Assembly (NCBI GenBank): GCA_021463865.1
Contig: JAJTXY010000009.1
Coordinates: 62,001 to 126,000, forward strand
Direction of reading: 5' to 3'
DNA: 64,000 nt
DNA from: Anaerolineae bacterium
GTDB lineage: Bacteria > Chloroflexota > Anaerolineae > Aggregatilineales > J027
In this document: piece by piece, positions 9,773 to 17,988 of the stretch
How positions within the stretch are numbered: position 1 is the stretch's first letter
Layout of the letters: each line of letters starts with the position of its first letter
Position numbers and translations under genes: made by a program
The notes under the pieces: model-generated
Seen by the model: the letters and a program-made list of their open reading frames with translations, nothing else
Told to the model about the DNA's origin: nothing
Database searches by the model: none

Positions 9773-11422
9773 ATGTCTATAGAAACCCTTTTGGGAGAAC
9801 TGAAAAGTTCTAACGAACGTATTCGCCTACGTGCCATGTTTCAATTGGGCATTTTGGGCGACCCGGCGGCGATTCCCGCCCTTGAGCAAGTGCATAACAA
9901 TGACCCTGTACCGCAACTCAAAAACGTGGCACGGGCGGCGGCTCAACATATTCAAGAAACGAAAGCGGCAGATCGGGTCCAAGATGCCGAACTGGATGTG
10001 GTTTGGACACAGCAGTTTTTGAAGTTTGTCGAAGGCACGGGCATCTTTATGACTTTAGATGTCAGCGATTTGGCCGACAGTGTCTCCGCGCAAGCCGCCG
10101 AGATTTTGCGCCAAGCGGGGAAATCCGCCCCACCCACCCAATCCACTACACCTGTTAGCCCAAATGCCACCCCGTCGAGCAATAGTCTTGCTGGCGCGAT
10201 GCAGAATCTAGGCCAAAACTCGCCTATTCAAGACCTGAATAAAAAATTCCAAGCAGCGACGGGTATGGAACGTACTCGGAAGGGAGAGGGAGGCACACGG
10301 GTCGAAACGACGGGTGTCTATGAAATGCTATGGGACTGCGAATTCTGTAACACGAAAAAACTGCTGGGCGTGACCCATCGGTTTTGTCCCAACTGCGGTG
10401 CGCCCCAAAATGCCGAAAAACGTTATTTTCCCAAACCGGGTGAAGAAATTGCACTGGAAAATCATGTGTATCATGGCGTGGACTGGATATGCCCTGCCTG
10501 TGGTCAAGCCAACAGTGCCAATGCCAACTTTTGTGGGTCATGCGGGTCAGATAAGACCGGAGCCAAAAATGCCAGTTTGCGGGAAGACCCCAGCAAGGTC
10601 GCCACAGGCATGGGCGGTGCAAGCGGGTTGACAGATGGCTTTCAAGCACGTGATCTGGCCCAAGAACGATTTGATGCTGATGTACAGCGCATTGCCCGCG
10701 AGGAAAAACTGGCGGCACGCAATCGTCCCATCCTTTTGGGGCTGCGCCGCAAAGAATTGAGCATCATCGGGTTGGTCACATTTTTGGTGACGAGCATTGT
10801 GGCGGGTGTGTTTGCTTTCACCTATAAGAAAACTGAGGAATTGGTCGTCGCTGGACATCAATGGGAGCGCATCATCCACCTTGATGAATTTAGGCAGGTG
10901 GACGAATCGGCAGACTGCGTGAATATGCCCAACGATGCCTACGATGTCAGCCGCCATACCGAAACTCGCACCCGGAAAGTGGCAGATGGACAGACCTGCC
11001 GCGAAGAATGTGACACCCGTCGTGTGGATCAAGGGGATGGGTCGTATCGTAATGAACGGGTCTGCCGGGATGTCTGTACGACCAAATATCGAGACGAGCG
11101 TTATACGGTGGACGTATGCAATTACACGATAGACCGCTGGCGAGACGGGCGTGATATTAGAGCCGATCAGAAAACCAGCCCTGAACCTTTCTGGCCGGAA
11201 TACAGCCTTGCGGCAGGTTCAGGATCACGCGGTTTGGGGCAAGAGCGCGTGGACAGCCGCGAAGAAATCTATATCCTGCTGTTTGAGAGGGAGGACGGGG
11301 ATGAAGCCAAGTGCGAATTTGAAGATATGAGCGTCTGGAGTCGGTTTACGGACAATCAGACGGTGCAAATGGACTTCAATATACTTGGGAGTCCCGTTTG
11401 CGATACATTAAAGGCTAAATAA
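9773..11422 (+). CDS. HEAT-repeat, double zinc-ribbon, single-pass membrane protein of unknown function
   Basis: About 549 residues. The N-terminus has one or two HEAT-like helical repeats (ERIRLRAMFQLGILGDPAAI). After a low-complexity Ser/Pro/Asn linker come two zinc ribbons: CEFC...CPNCG (about residues 190-210) and CPACG...CGSCG (about 240-265). A membrane segment (IIGLVTFLVTSIVAGVFAF, ~335-355) follows, and the rest (~190 residues) is predicted outside the cell and is rich in Cys, Asp and Arg. Topology is probably cytoplasmic ribbons and an external Cys-rich domain. No named family is recognised. An in-frame ATG 12 bases upstream (9761) is possible but has no spaced ribosome site. The TIR gene follows 111 bases later on the same strand and may be functionally linked. 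Confidence 0.8.
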   Translation: MSIETLLGELKSSNERIRLRAMFQLGILGDPAAIPALEQVHNNDPVPQLKNVARAAAQHIQETKAADRVQDAELDVVWTQQFLKFVEGTGIFMTLDVSDLADSVSAQAAEILRQAGKSAPPTQSTTPVSPNATPSSNSLAGAMQNLGQNSPIQDLNKKFQAATGMERTRKGEGGTRVETTGVYEMLWDCEFCNTKKLLGVTHRFCPNCGAPQNAEKRYFPKPGEEIALENHVYHGVDWICPACGQANSANANFCGSCGSDKTGAKNASLREDPSKVATGMGGASGLTDGFQARDLAQERFDADVQRIAREEKLAARNRPILLGLRRKELSIIGLVTFLVTSIVAGVFAFTYKKTEELVVAGHQWERIIHLDEFRQVDESADCVNMPNDAYDVSRHTETRTRKVADGQTCREECDTRRVDQGDGSYRNERVCRDVCTTKYRDERYTVDVCNYTIDRWRDGRDIRADQKTSPEPFWPEYSLAAGSGSRGLGQERVDSREEIYILLFEREDGDEAKCEFEDMSVWSRFTDNQTVQMDFNILGSPVCDTLKAK

Positions 11423-11533
11423 GCAACCAAGCGACAATCTTAACCACCATTTAGCGACATAAAGGATAGGGTGTGTGATTTTCTGAGCTATTTTGACATT
11501 CATATCATAAAAACGACAAACGAAAAGTGACGT

Positions 11534-12007
11534 ATGCAGATCTTTATTACGTATGCTCCTGAAGATGAAAATCTCGCAGTCTATTTGGCGCGTGATTTGC
11601 GACGGCTTGGGGCCACTGTCTGGTTGGATTGGGACAGCGCCTCCAATGACAGTCCAGCGACTTGGGCATCGGGGATTGAGCAGGCCCTCAACAATTCGGA
11701 TATGCTACTGGTCATTGCCAGCCCTGCGGCCCTACGCGAAAGTTATATCGCCAGCGATTTTCGGCGGTTTGTCACGGCGAGTCGTCCGGTGATGGTGGCA
11801 ATGGCCGCCCACTGTCCCAATATGCCGGAATTGCTGCGCCGTCGCAGTCCGGTGGATTTTTCGCGCAACTACACCGCCGCTTTTCATCGCCTGACCACCA
11901 TGATGATTGACCGGGCCACGCGGACGATTATGCGCAGCCCACTCCAGACAGCTATCACCGATGATCTGATGTATCGCTACCAACGATTTTACGATTCGGG
12001 CAATTGA
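11534..12007 (+). CDS. TIR-domain protein
   Basis: A 157-residue protein made almost entirely of a TIR domain: MQIFITYAPEDENLA at the start (beta-A/box 1), VWLDWD, then WASGIEQALNNSDMLLVIASP. In TIR NADases a catalytic Glu follows the Ser-x-Trp element; here the aligned stretch is ESYIASDFRRF, so that position appears to be Asp75. NAD cleavage is therefore doubtful, and a scaffold role is possible. TIR proteins in bacteria act in anti-phage signalling or as effectors, but no recognisable partner (Thoeris ThsA, CBASS, pAgo) is present. The ribosome site is weak. The gene lies between a zinc-ribbon membrane protein and an IS200/IS605-type insertion. Confidence 0.82.
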   Translation: MQIFITYAPEDENLAVYLARDLRRLGATVWLDWDSASNDSPATWASGIEQALNNSDMLLVIASPAALRESYIASDFRRFVTASRPVMVAMAAHCPNMPELLRRRSPVDFSRNYTAAFHRLTTMMIDRATRTIMRSPLQTAITDDLMYRYQRFYDSGN

Positions 12008-12027
12008 TGAAGTTCTCGCTGTGACGC

Positions 12028-12053
12028 TCCCCATCCCTAAAGGCAGGGCTTTT
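12028..12053 (-). repeat. IS right-end hairpin sequence
   Basis: This 26-base stretch matches 13279-13304 at 22 of 26 positions. Read on the minus strand it forms CCCT-gcctt-TAGGG followed by ATGGGG, the usual appearance of the right end downstream of tnpB, where the guide RNA of TnpB (omega RNA) would also end. Confidence 0.7.
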
Positions 12054-13201
12054 GAGGCACGCTTGCGTCTTTACTACCCGCTACGTTCTGCCTCACCTCT
12101 GCGTCCCAGAGGCGGAGTGCTTGATTCAAAATGTTCCTAGCAGCGTTGTGGTCACGGTCTAAGGATAGCCCGCAACGGCACTCCACCCAACGGTCTGCTA
12201 AGGTTAAGTCCTCAAAAAGCGCACCACAGCTTGAGCAAGTCTTGGACGTGTAGGCCGGATTCACGAACATGACTTGACGACCAGCATCCACCGCTTTGTT
12301 CGTCAGCAGGGTCGTGAAGGTTGACCAGCCTGCATCCAAGATGCTCTTGCTGAGGTATTTATTCCTGACCATGTTCTTGACCTTGAGTTGCTCAAGGGCG
12401 ATCAGGTCATAGTGTTTGACCAATGTGAAGCTAAGTTTATGGGCATAATCGAGGCGTTGATTCTGGACATGGTTATGATGACGCTGCAACCGACGCTTGG
12501 CCTTGCAATGATTTTTGCCGCCTTTCTTTTTCCGCACCAACGCTCGATTTAAGATACGGAGCTTTCGCTGGGACTTACGATAGAATTTGGGATGGTCTAC
12601 TTTGTCCCCATCCGAGGTGGTGAGCAGTGAGGCTATCCCCAAATCAAGGCCAATCGCTTGTCCGGTTTTGAGAAGTTCGGGCTTGTCCTGTACTTCACAG
12701 ATAATCACAACAAACCATTGCCCAGCCTTATGAATAATCTCAGCGGTCTTGGCTGTGCCTTCCATAAGGCGATGCCACCGTGCCCGGACCCGTCCAACAC
12801 CCGAAATGCGAACCCGACGACCCTCAATAGACACGCCGGTTCCAAACTGTTGAAATTCAATAGAATGAAATCTATCAGCAATTTTGTAGCGAGGATACCC
12901 GGCTTTTTCACCCGCTTTCACACGTCTAAAAAAAGCCTTGAAAGGCTTCCTCAGAGCGTTTGGCAAGACCCTGAAAGACGTGCGAGTGGACGTTTTTAGC
13001 TGCTGGAATCGTCTTTTTGTAGTCCTTCCGCATTACCTCAAATTGTTGGGAAATGGGGCGGCGTTTTGCGGTCAGATAGGTATACTTCCATAAATCCAAG
13101 CACATATTGTAGTAGTGACGTGCAACAACAAACATATTCAGCAGGTCTTTTTCCTGCCGTGCATTTGGATAGAGGCGATACTTGTAGGCCCGGTAGCCCA
13201 T
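12037..13201 (-). pseudogene. tnpB: TnpB (RNA-guided nuclease, IS200/IS605 OrfB), interrupted by a frameshift
   Basis: Two overlapping frames together make one TnpB of about 388 residues. The first (13201 to 12926) has the N-terminal domain MGYRAYKYRLYPN and stops at TAG just after a run of seven T. The second (ending 12037) continues with AFFRRVKAGEKAGYPRYK. Removing one T from the run at 12928-12934 restores one frame (GFFRRVKAG). The RuvC residues are intact: Asp in IGLDLGIAS, Glu in IALEQLKVKN and Asp in LDRDHNAA, as is the zinc finger CSSC...CRC. So the gene is either recently broken, rescued by slippage on the T run, or affected by a sequencing error. TnpB nicks or cuts DNA guided by RNA from the element's right end and helps retain the element. 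Confidence 0.85.
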
Positions 13202-13278
13202 GTGATTACCTAATATTGATTAAAATACCCACATTATCATACAATGGATGGTATCTATTTTCAACGATGCGCATTTTA

Positions 13279-13304
13279 TCCCCATCCCTCAAGGTATGGG
13301 TTTT
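13279..13304 (-). repeat. IS left-end hairpin sequence
   Basis: Partner of the 12028-12053 repeat, in the same orientation. It lies upstream of tnpB (left end of the element) and only about 70 bases before the start of the aldehyde dehydrogenase gene. Confidence 0.7.
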
Positions 13305-13370
13305 ACAGCGCTTTTGATAATTAAACATCATGTAGTTACCATCACGCCGACATCTGAAAGGGCAGCCGCC

Positions 13371-14870
13371 GTGTCGAATGCTTTATTGCCTTTAAGCGAG
13401 AATGAAATTAATGCCATCATCACCCGGGTGATGCGCGATATTGGCACCACCTATCAGCCGATGGGTCGAACACCACTCGAAGCCCTGCCCACGATGGCGG
13501 ATGCAATTCCCCCGGCTCATTTGCGTGAACTGGGGGTGGAATTGGGCTATGGGATTCACCCGACCCTAGAAGATGCCATCGCCGCCGCGAACCAAGCCTT
13601 CCGTGATTTGCATGACCTCCCACTGAGCATTCGCAATAAGATGGTTACCGCCATCCGCCAGACTGCCACTGAAAACGCGGTACTGTTAGCGCAATTGGCC
13701 CACAGCGAGACTGGCATGGGTCGCGCCGAAGATAAAATCACCAAAAATTGGATGAACGCCAATTTGACCCCCGGCCCGGAATATTTGACGACAGAAGCAT
13801 TTAGCGGGGATGGTGGGTTGACGATTACAGAATATGCGCCATTTGGTGTGATTGGCAGCATTATCCCCAGCACCAATCCAACCAGCACGGTGATTAATAA
13901 CACGATTAGCATGGTCAGCGCGGGCAATGCAGTGGTATTTAATGCCCACCCCTCGGCCAAACGTGCCAGCAATTACACCATCCAGTTGTTGAATCAAGCC
14001 ATTATGAGTGCGGGTGGGCCACCTAATTTGTTATCGGCGTGCATTGACCCGACCATTGAAACCGCCACCCAATTGATGCACCATCCGCGTGTACGGGTGC
14101 TCGTCGTCACAGGTGGGGCAGGTGTGGTTAGTGCTGCGATGAAATCCGGCAAACGGGCCATCTGTGCGGGGCCGGGGAATCCGCCTGCTGTCGTGGATGA
14201 AACTGCTGATTTGGAACAGGCCGGACGGGATATTGTGCGGGGCGGTTCATTTGACAACAACATCATTTGCACCACTGAAAAAGGCACCTTCGTTGTGGAT
14301 CGGGTGGCGAATGATTTGGTAGAGGCGATGGCCGCGCATGGCGGGTATGTGCTGACGTCATGGCAAATACGGCGCCTGTGGGGCATTGTGTGCCGGGAAG
14401 ATCATGGGCCGGGCGAAGCGGCTTATATGCACAAGGAATTTATCGGGCAAAACGCGAGTGTGCTGCTGCGCGAACTTGGCATCAAGGTTGGGCCAGAGGT
14501 GCGTCAGATTGTAGCGGAGGTCGAACCCGACCACCCGCTGGTATGGACAGAACAAATGATGCCGTTTATGCCGGTTGTGCGGATGCCGGATGTCTACAGC
14601 GCGATTGATTTGGCGTGGCGCAGCGAACATGGGTATCGGCACACGGCAGTGATTCACAGCAAAAATGTGGATCATATGACGCACATGGCACGCTTGATGG
14701 ACTGCTCAATCTTTGTGAAGAACGGGCCGAATTTTGCGGGGTTGGGGGTCGAAGGGGAGGGGTTCTGCTCCTATACCATCGCCAGCCCCACCGGTGAGGG
14801 CCTCACCACCTGTCGAAGTTTTTCACGACTGCGGCGGTGCGCATTGAAGGATGCCTTCAGGATCACGTAA
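13371..14870 (+). CDS. CoA-acylating aldehyde dehydrogenase, PduP/EutE type
   Basis: About 499 residues from a GTG at 13371, which has AAAGGG 7-8 bases upstream; the longer frame back to 13248 runs into the IS end and is unlikely. It converts an aldehyde plus CoA and NAD+ to acyl-CoA. The catalytic Cys is in FDNNIICTTEK (about Cys300). The C-terminal half closely follows PduP/EutE (SEHGYRHTAVIHSKN, NGPNFAGLGVEGEG, SFSRLRRCALKDAF). The N-terminus (SENEINAIITRVMRDIG) is a predicted amphipathic helix followed by a linker, like the peptides that target PduP/EutE into bacterial microcompartments. No shell gene is in the window. The possible aldehyde sources here (FucA-type aldolase at 34.7 kb) are not adjacent. 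Confidence 0.9.
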   Translation: MSNALLPLSENEINAIITRVMRDIGTTYQPMGRTPLEALPTMADAIPPAHLRELGVELGYGIHPTLEDAIAAANQAFRDLHDLPLSIRNKMVTAIRQTATENAVLLAQLAHSETGMGRAEDKITKNWMNANLTPGPEYLTTEAFSGDGGLTITEYAPFGVIGSIIPSTNPTSTVINNTISMVSAGNAVVFNAHPSAKRASNYTIQLLNQAIMSAGGPPNLLSACIDPTIETATQLMHHPRVRVLVVTGGAGVVSAAMKSGKRAICAGPGNPPAVVDETADLEQAGRDIVRGGSFDNNIICTTEKGTFVVDRVANDLVEAMAAHGGYVLTSWQIRRLWGIVCREDHGPGEAAYMHKEFIGQNASVLLRELGIKVGPEVRQIVAEVEPDHPLVWTEQMMPFMPVVRMPDVYSAIDLAWRSEHGYRHTAVIHSKNVDHMTHMARLMDCSIFVKNGPNFAGLGVEGEGFCSYTIASPTGEGLTTCRSFSRLRRCALKDAFRIT

Positions 14871-14927
14871 TCTCGTCCGAAAGGCGGATTTTTTTCATAG
14901 CCCCTATCAAAATCTATTAACCTCTGC

Positions 14928-14953
14928 TAGAATACACTTAACACTCGTTAAGT
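14928..14953 (+). promoter_or_regulatory. Putative -10 box and TetR-type operator upstream of the PAP2 gene
   Basis: TAGAAT (14928-14933) is followed by a perfect inverted repeat, ACTTAAC-ACTC-GTTAAGT (14936-14953). Sixteen bases of it (14938-14953) occur identically at 43606-43621, in front of a tetR gene. The 14871-15101 gap shows nothing else. Confidence 0.65.
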
Positions 14954-15101
14954 TAGTTCTGGCCGTTTTCATTTTCCAAGAAATTTGAGATAAATTTTTC
15001 GCAACGCCGTAACTTATTGACACGTATTGAATTATAGTCTTTCAAGAAGCAAAGATTTTATATGTCTGCCAATCAGAAATTATTGTTGTATGGGGGGCCA
15101 C

Positions 15102-15917
15102 ATGCTCTACACCCTCTGGCTAAAACTCAGGGAGTTATTGACGGGTACCAATAACCTACAATTTCAAACCGAAGCGATGAGCGCCAGTCCCAGTTATGAG
15201 CAGTTTCGCAATTTATTCCGCGAGCGGGTTTGGTATCGAGACTGGTTTGGCAACTCACTGCGCGAACGGTGGCCTTTGCTGCTGTTTTTGCTGGCCTTCC
15301 AATCGCTCTATTTTCCGATTAATCAAGTCGTGAGCGGCGGTGTCCATCTCTATATCCCACAAATTGATGGGAATATTCCGCGCCTGTCTTTCTTTGTGAT
15401 TCCTTATGCGATGGGATTCATGCTGATGCCGATTTTTCCGGTGTTGGCGGCATGGAAATTTCCGCGTCAGGTGTTCCAAGAGTATGCCATCGCATTTTTC
15501 AGCGTCATGGTAATCGGCTTCATGATCTGGTTAGCGATGCCTGCCTATATTGTCAAGCACTCATTTGAACCCAATGGGTTTTTCGATCAACTGCTGTATC
15601 AACTGCATGACGGCGATTCATCGTATGGCACACATAATTCCTTCCCCAGCAGCCATGTCTACTATGTCACGGTAGCGATGGTCTACTTCTGGCGCAAATG
15701 GCCCAAACAGTGGATTTCATGGGCCACCTTTACCGTCGCCAATGCTGCCAGCACGCTGTTTACCCATCAGCATTATTTCGCGGATGTCGTCGCCGGGTTC
15801 GTATTGACATGGTTTGCAGTTTGGATCACCCGTCGCCACCTATTGCCCTTCATTCGACGTCGTGAGGTGCAGTTTGGAGTCGCGGATATACACGGTACAA
15901 GTATTCGCCGCCAGTAA
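15102..15917 (+). CDS. PAP2-superfamily membrane phosphatase
   Basis: About 271 residues from the ATG at 15102, preceded by GGGGGG; a TTG 75 bases upstream in the same frame is less likely. It has several membrane segments. The phosphatase signatures are the central NSFPSSHVYY and the C-terminal THQHYFADVVAGFV, which match motifs 2 and 3 of the type 2 phosphatidic acid phosphatase family; the first motif (KxxxxxxRP) is not clear. Such enzymes remove phosphate from lipid phosphates such as phosphatidate or undecaprenyl pyrophosphate, or act as inositol-phosphorylceramide-type synthases, at the membrane surface. An operator-like inverted repeat lies 150 bases upstream and suggests control by the TetR encoded at 43.6 kb. 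Confidence 0.8.
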   Translation: MLYTLWLKLRELLTGTNNLQFQTEAMSASPSYEQFRNLFRERVWYRDWFGNSLRERWPLLLFLLAFQSLYFPINQVVSGGVHLYIPQIDGNIPRLSFFVIPYAMGFMLMPIFPVLAAWKFPRQVFQEYAIAFFSVMVIGFMIWLAMPAYIVKHSFEPNGFFDQLLYQLHDGDSSYGTHNSFPSSHVYYVTVAMVYFWRKWPKQWISWATFTVANAASTLFTHQHYFADVVAGFVLTWFAVWITRRHLLPFIRRREVQFGVADIHGTSIRRQ

Positions 15918-15947
15918 AAGGGCTGAAACTTTTGAACACGGTGAATG

Positions 15948-16084
15948 GTTTTCTATATTCGTAGACCGATTAATTGGAGAGGGTTGCAGCTAGGGCAAGT
16001 CGTTGATGGGTTGGTCTACAAATTGACTAAATCGCTTGGTACACGAACATAGAAAACAATACACACGGGGCTAAAGCCGCCGTG
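15948..16084. repeat. Nested inverted repeats in the PAP2-yhhQ gap
   Basis: The 317-base gap 15918-16234 has no gene. Outer arms 15948-15962 and 16043-16057 pair over 14 of 15 bases (GTTTTCTATATTCGT); inner arms GTAGACC (15961-15967) and GGTCTAC (16013-16019) pair perfectly. Immediately after comes a GC-rich hairpin, CACGG...GGC-TAAA-GCC...CCGTG (16064-16084), of the GGGGCTAAAGCC kind often seen in transposon-derived repeats. It may be a small non-autonomous element or a structured leader of yhhQ. No preQ1 riboswitch consensus was recognised. Confidence 0.6.
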
Positions 16085-16234
16085 CTGAATCTAGTCTAAA
16101 GTACAAGTCTCTCACATGAAAACCTATAGATGGTAAGTATGATGTTTCCTGCCTTTTTGCTGTCTTCACGCTCCCATGCAATTCCGCTATAATCAACTGC
16201 ATCCCATTTAATCAGACCATTAGAAACCGACATC

Positions 16235-16963
16235 ATGCAACCATCATCTCGCATTCAATATCGCTATTATGATCTTGTCATGGCAACGTTTGTGACGGTA
16301 CTGCTCCTCAGCAACCTCCTCAGCAGTGCCAAAATTATTGACATCGGCCTCGGCAGCGTTGGCTCATTAGCCTTTATTTTCGACGCTGGCACGATTGTCT
16401 TCCCGATTTCGTACATTTTTGGCGACATCCTGACCGAAGTGTATGGCTACAAACGCTCTCGCCGCGTCATTTGGATGGGCTTCGGCGCATCTGTTTTGAT
16501 GGCGCTGTGTGTGTGGGTCGTGGGCCTGCTCCCCGGTGAAGCCTATTGGGTCGAAAGCACGGGCCAAAGCGCCTATGACGCCATTCTCAGCGGCATTCCC
16601 AATTTGATTGTCGCCAGCCTGAGTGCGTATTTCGCGGGCGAATTCTTAAACAGTTTTGTGTTGGCAAAATTGAAGGTTGCCACCGAAGGCCGATACTTGT
16701 GGATGCGTACCATTGGCAGCACGCTGATTGGCGAAGGTGCAGACTCAATTATCTTTGTCGGGATTGCCACACTGCTTGGCACGCCCGGTTTTGTGGCGGA
16801 AATCATGCTCTCGTTGATTGCTACGAATTACATTTTGAAGGTCAGCATTGAGGCCGCCATGACCCCCGTCACGTACAAGGTAGTCAATATCCTCAAACGT
16901 GTTGAAAACGAAGATTACTTTGACCGGGATACGAACTTCAATCCATTCAAGTTAGGTATATAA
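16235..16963 (+). CDS. yhhQ: Queuosine-precursor transporter (YhhQ/VUT family)
   Basis: A 242-residue inner-membrane protein with about six hydrophobic segments. Family signatures are visible: LLLSNLLSSAKIID at the start, then DAGTIVFPISYIFGDILTEVYGYKRSR, the core motif of the DUF165/YhhQ family, and near the end DSIIFVGIATLLGTPG. YhhQ imports preQ0/preQ1 for synthesis of the tRNA wobble base queuosine. No other queuosine gene is in the window, which suggests salvage. Era starts 15 bases after its stop, so the two may be read together. Confidence 0.9.
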   Translation: MQPSSRIQYRYYDLVMATFVTVLLLSNLLSSAKIIDIGLGSVGSLAFIFDAGTIVFPISYIFGDILTEVYGYKRSRRVIWMGFGASVLMALCVWVVGLLPGEAYWVESTGQSAYDAILSGIPNLIVASLSAYFAGEFLNSFVLAKLKVATEGRYLWMRTIGSTLIGEGADSIIFVGIATLLGTPGFVAEIMLSLIATNYILKVSIEAAMTPVTYKVVNILKRVENEDYFDRDTNFNPFKLGI

Positions 16964-16977
16964 AGAAGGATTTTCGA

Positions 16978-17955
16978 ATGACTGATGACGAAAACATGCT
17001 CAATTCCGACCATCTGACAGATGATGAACCCGAACTACCGGAAGATCATCGCAGCGGCTATGTTGCGGTTATTGGGCGGCCCAATGTTGGCAAAAGCACC
17101 TTGATGAACGCCATCCTTGGAGAAAAAATCGCCATCGTCAGTCCTAAACCCCAAACGACTCGTCTGCGCCAATTGGGAATTTTGACCCGGCCCGATGTGC
17201 AAATCGTCTTTATTGACACGCCCGGTATCCATCAGCCGCGTAACGCCCTCGGTGAATTTATGGTCGAGGTGGCGGTGGCGGCCCTGCAAGAAGCGGATGT
17301 CGTGCTGCTGGTGACGGATGCCAGCGAATCCGTCACGGAAGAAGACAAAAATGTGGTCGAGATTTTGAATCAGGCCAACGAAAAGAGCGGGAGCCATCTC
17401 AAGATTATCCACGTCGTCAATAAAGTGGATCGGGCCCACGACCCCGAAAAATATCAGCAACATTTTGAGGGGCAACGTGCTCTTGTGCCGGATGCCGTTT
17501 GGACAACGACGATTGCTACCGACAACACGGGCATCGAAACATTGGTTAAGCTAATTATCGAGCGATTACCGCAAGGGCCACGCTTCTACCCTGAAGATCA
17601 ACTCTCTGACCTACGTACCCGCGATATTGTGGGCGAGATGGTGCGTGAGGCCGTTTTGCTGCATACTGAACAAGAAGTGCCCCATGCCGTCGCGGTAGAG
17701 GTGGAAGAATTTTCCGAACGGGAAAATGGAGTGGTCTATATCAATGTGACCATTTACGTCGAGCGCGACAGCCAAAAAGGGATTATCATCGGGCAAAAGG
17801 GGCAGATGCTCAAGAAGATTTCGATGCACGCCCGCCGTGAGATTGAGCGGTTTTTGGAGACACGGATATATTTGGAACCGCATGTCAAGGTGCTTAAAAA
17901 TTGGCGGAAGGATGAAAATGCCCTCCGGCGTCTCGGCTATCGAATTCAACGCTAA
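16978..17955 (+). CDS. era: GTPase Era, 16S rRNA-processing factor
   Basis: 325 residues. GTPase motifs: G1 GRPNVGKS (33-40), G2 region PKPQTTR, G3 DTPG, G4 NKVD. The C-terminal KH domain contains GIIIGQKGQMLKKI, which in Era binds the 3' end of 16S rRNA during small-subunit assembly. The N-terminus has a ~26-residue acidic extension (DDEPELPEDH) ahead of the usual start. GAAGGA precedes the ATG. Confidence 0.96.
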   Translation: MTDDENMLNSDHLTDDEPELPEDHRSGYVAVIGRPNVGKSTLMNAILGEKIAIVSPKPQTTRLRQLGILTRPDVQIVFIDTPGIHQPRNALGEFMVEVAVAALQEADVVLLVTDASESVTEEDKNVVEILNQANEKSGSHLKIIHVVNKVDRAHDPEKYQQHFEGQRALVPDAVWTTTIATDNTGIETLVKLIIERLPQGPRFYPEDQLSDLRTRDIVGEMVREAVLLHTEQEVPHAVAVEVEEFSERENGVVYINVTIYVERDSQKGIIIGQKGQMLKKISMHARREIERFLETRIYLEPHVKVLKNWRKDENALRRLGYRIQR

Positions 17956-17988
17956 ACAATAACTTGTATCAAAAGGCCATAGAAACCC

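Larger units (their letters stand above)
12020..13310 (-). mobile_element. IS200/IS605-group element with tnpB only (no tnpA)
   Basis: A tnpB-type gene on the minus strand is bracketed by two related hairpin-containing sequences in the same orientation (12028-12053 and 13279-13304), as in IS200/IS605 elements where the transposase recognises one strand at both ends. No Y1 transposase gene is present, so movement would need TnpA supplied in trans. Exact ends are not defined; the coordinates are approximate. The element lies in the gap between the TIR gene and the aldehyde dehydrogenase. Confidence 0.8.

Noticed and set aside
11534-12007. Thoeris or other known TIR defence system
   Set aside because: No ThsA, STING, cyclase or Argonaute partner gene adjoins it.
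12658-12999. Plus-strand open frame opposite tnpB
   Set aside because: Antisense shadow; the minus-strand frame carries all TnpB motifs.
12037-13201. Cas12-type CRISPR effector
   Set aside because: Too short, flanked by IS200/IS605-type ends, and there are no CRISPR repeats anywhere in the window.
13248-13370. Longer N-terminus for the aldehyde dehydrogenase
   Set aside because: The extra 41 codons are IS left-end sequence; a GTG with a good ribosome site at 13371 matches the family's start.
16100-16234. preQ1 riboswitch upstream of yhhQ
   Set aside because: Searched by eye for the short hairpin and A-rich tail of the known classes; neither is present.
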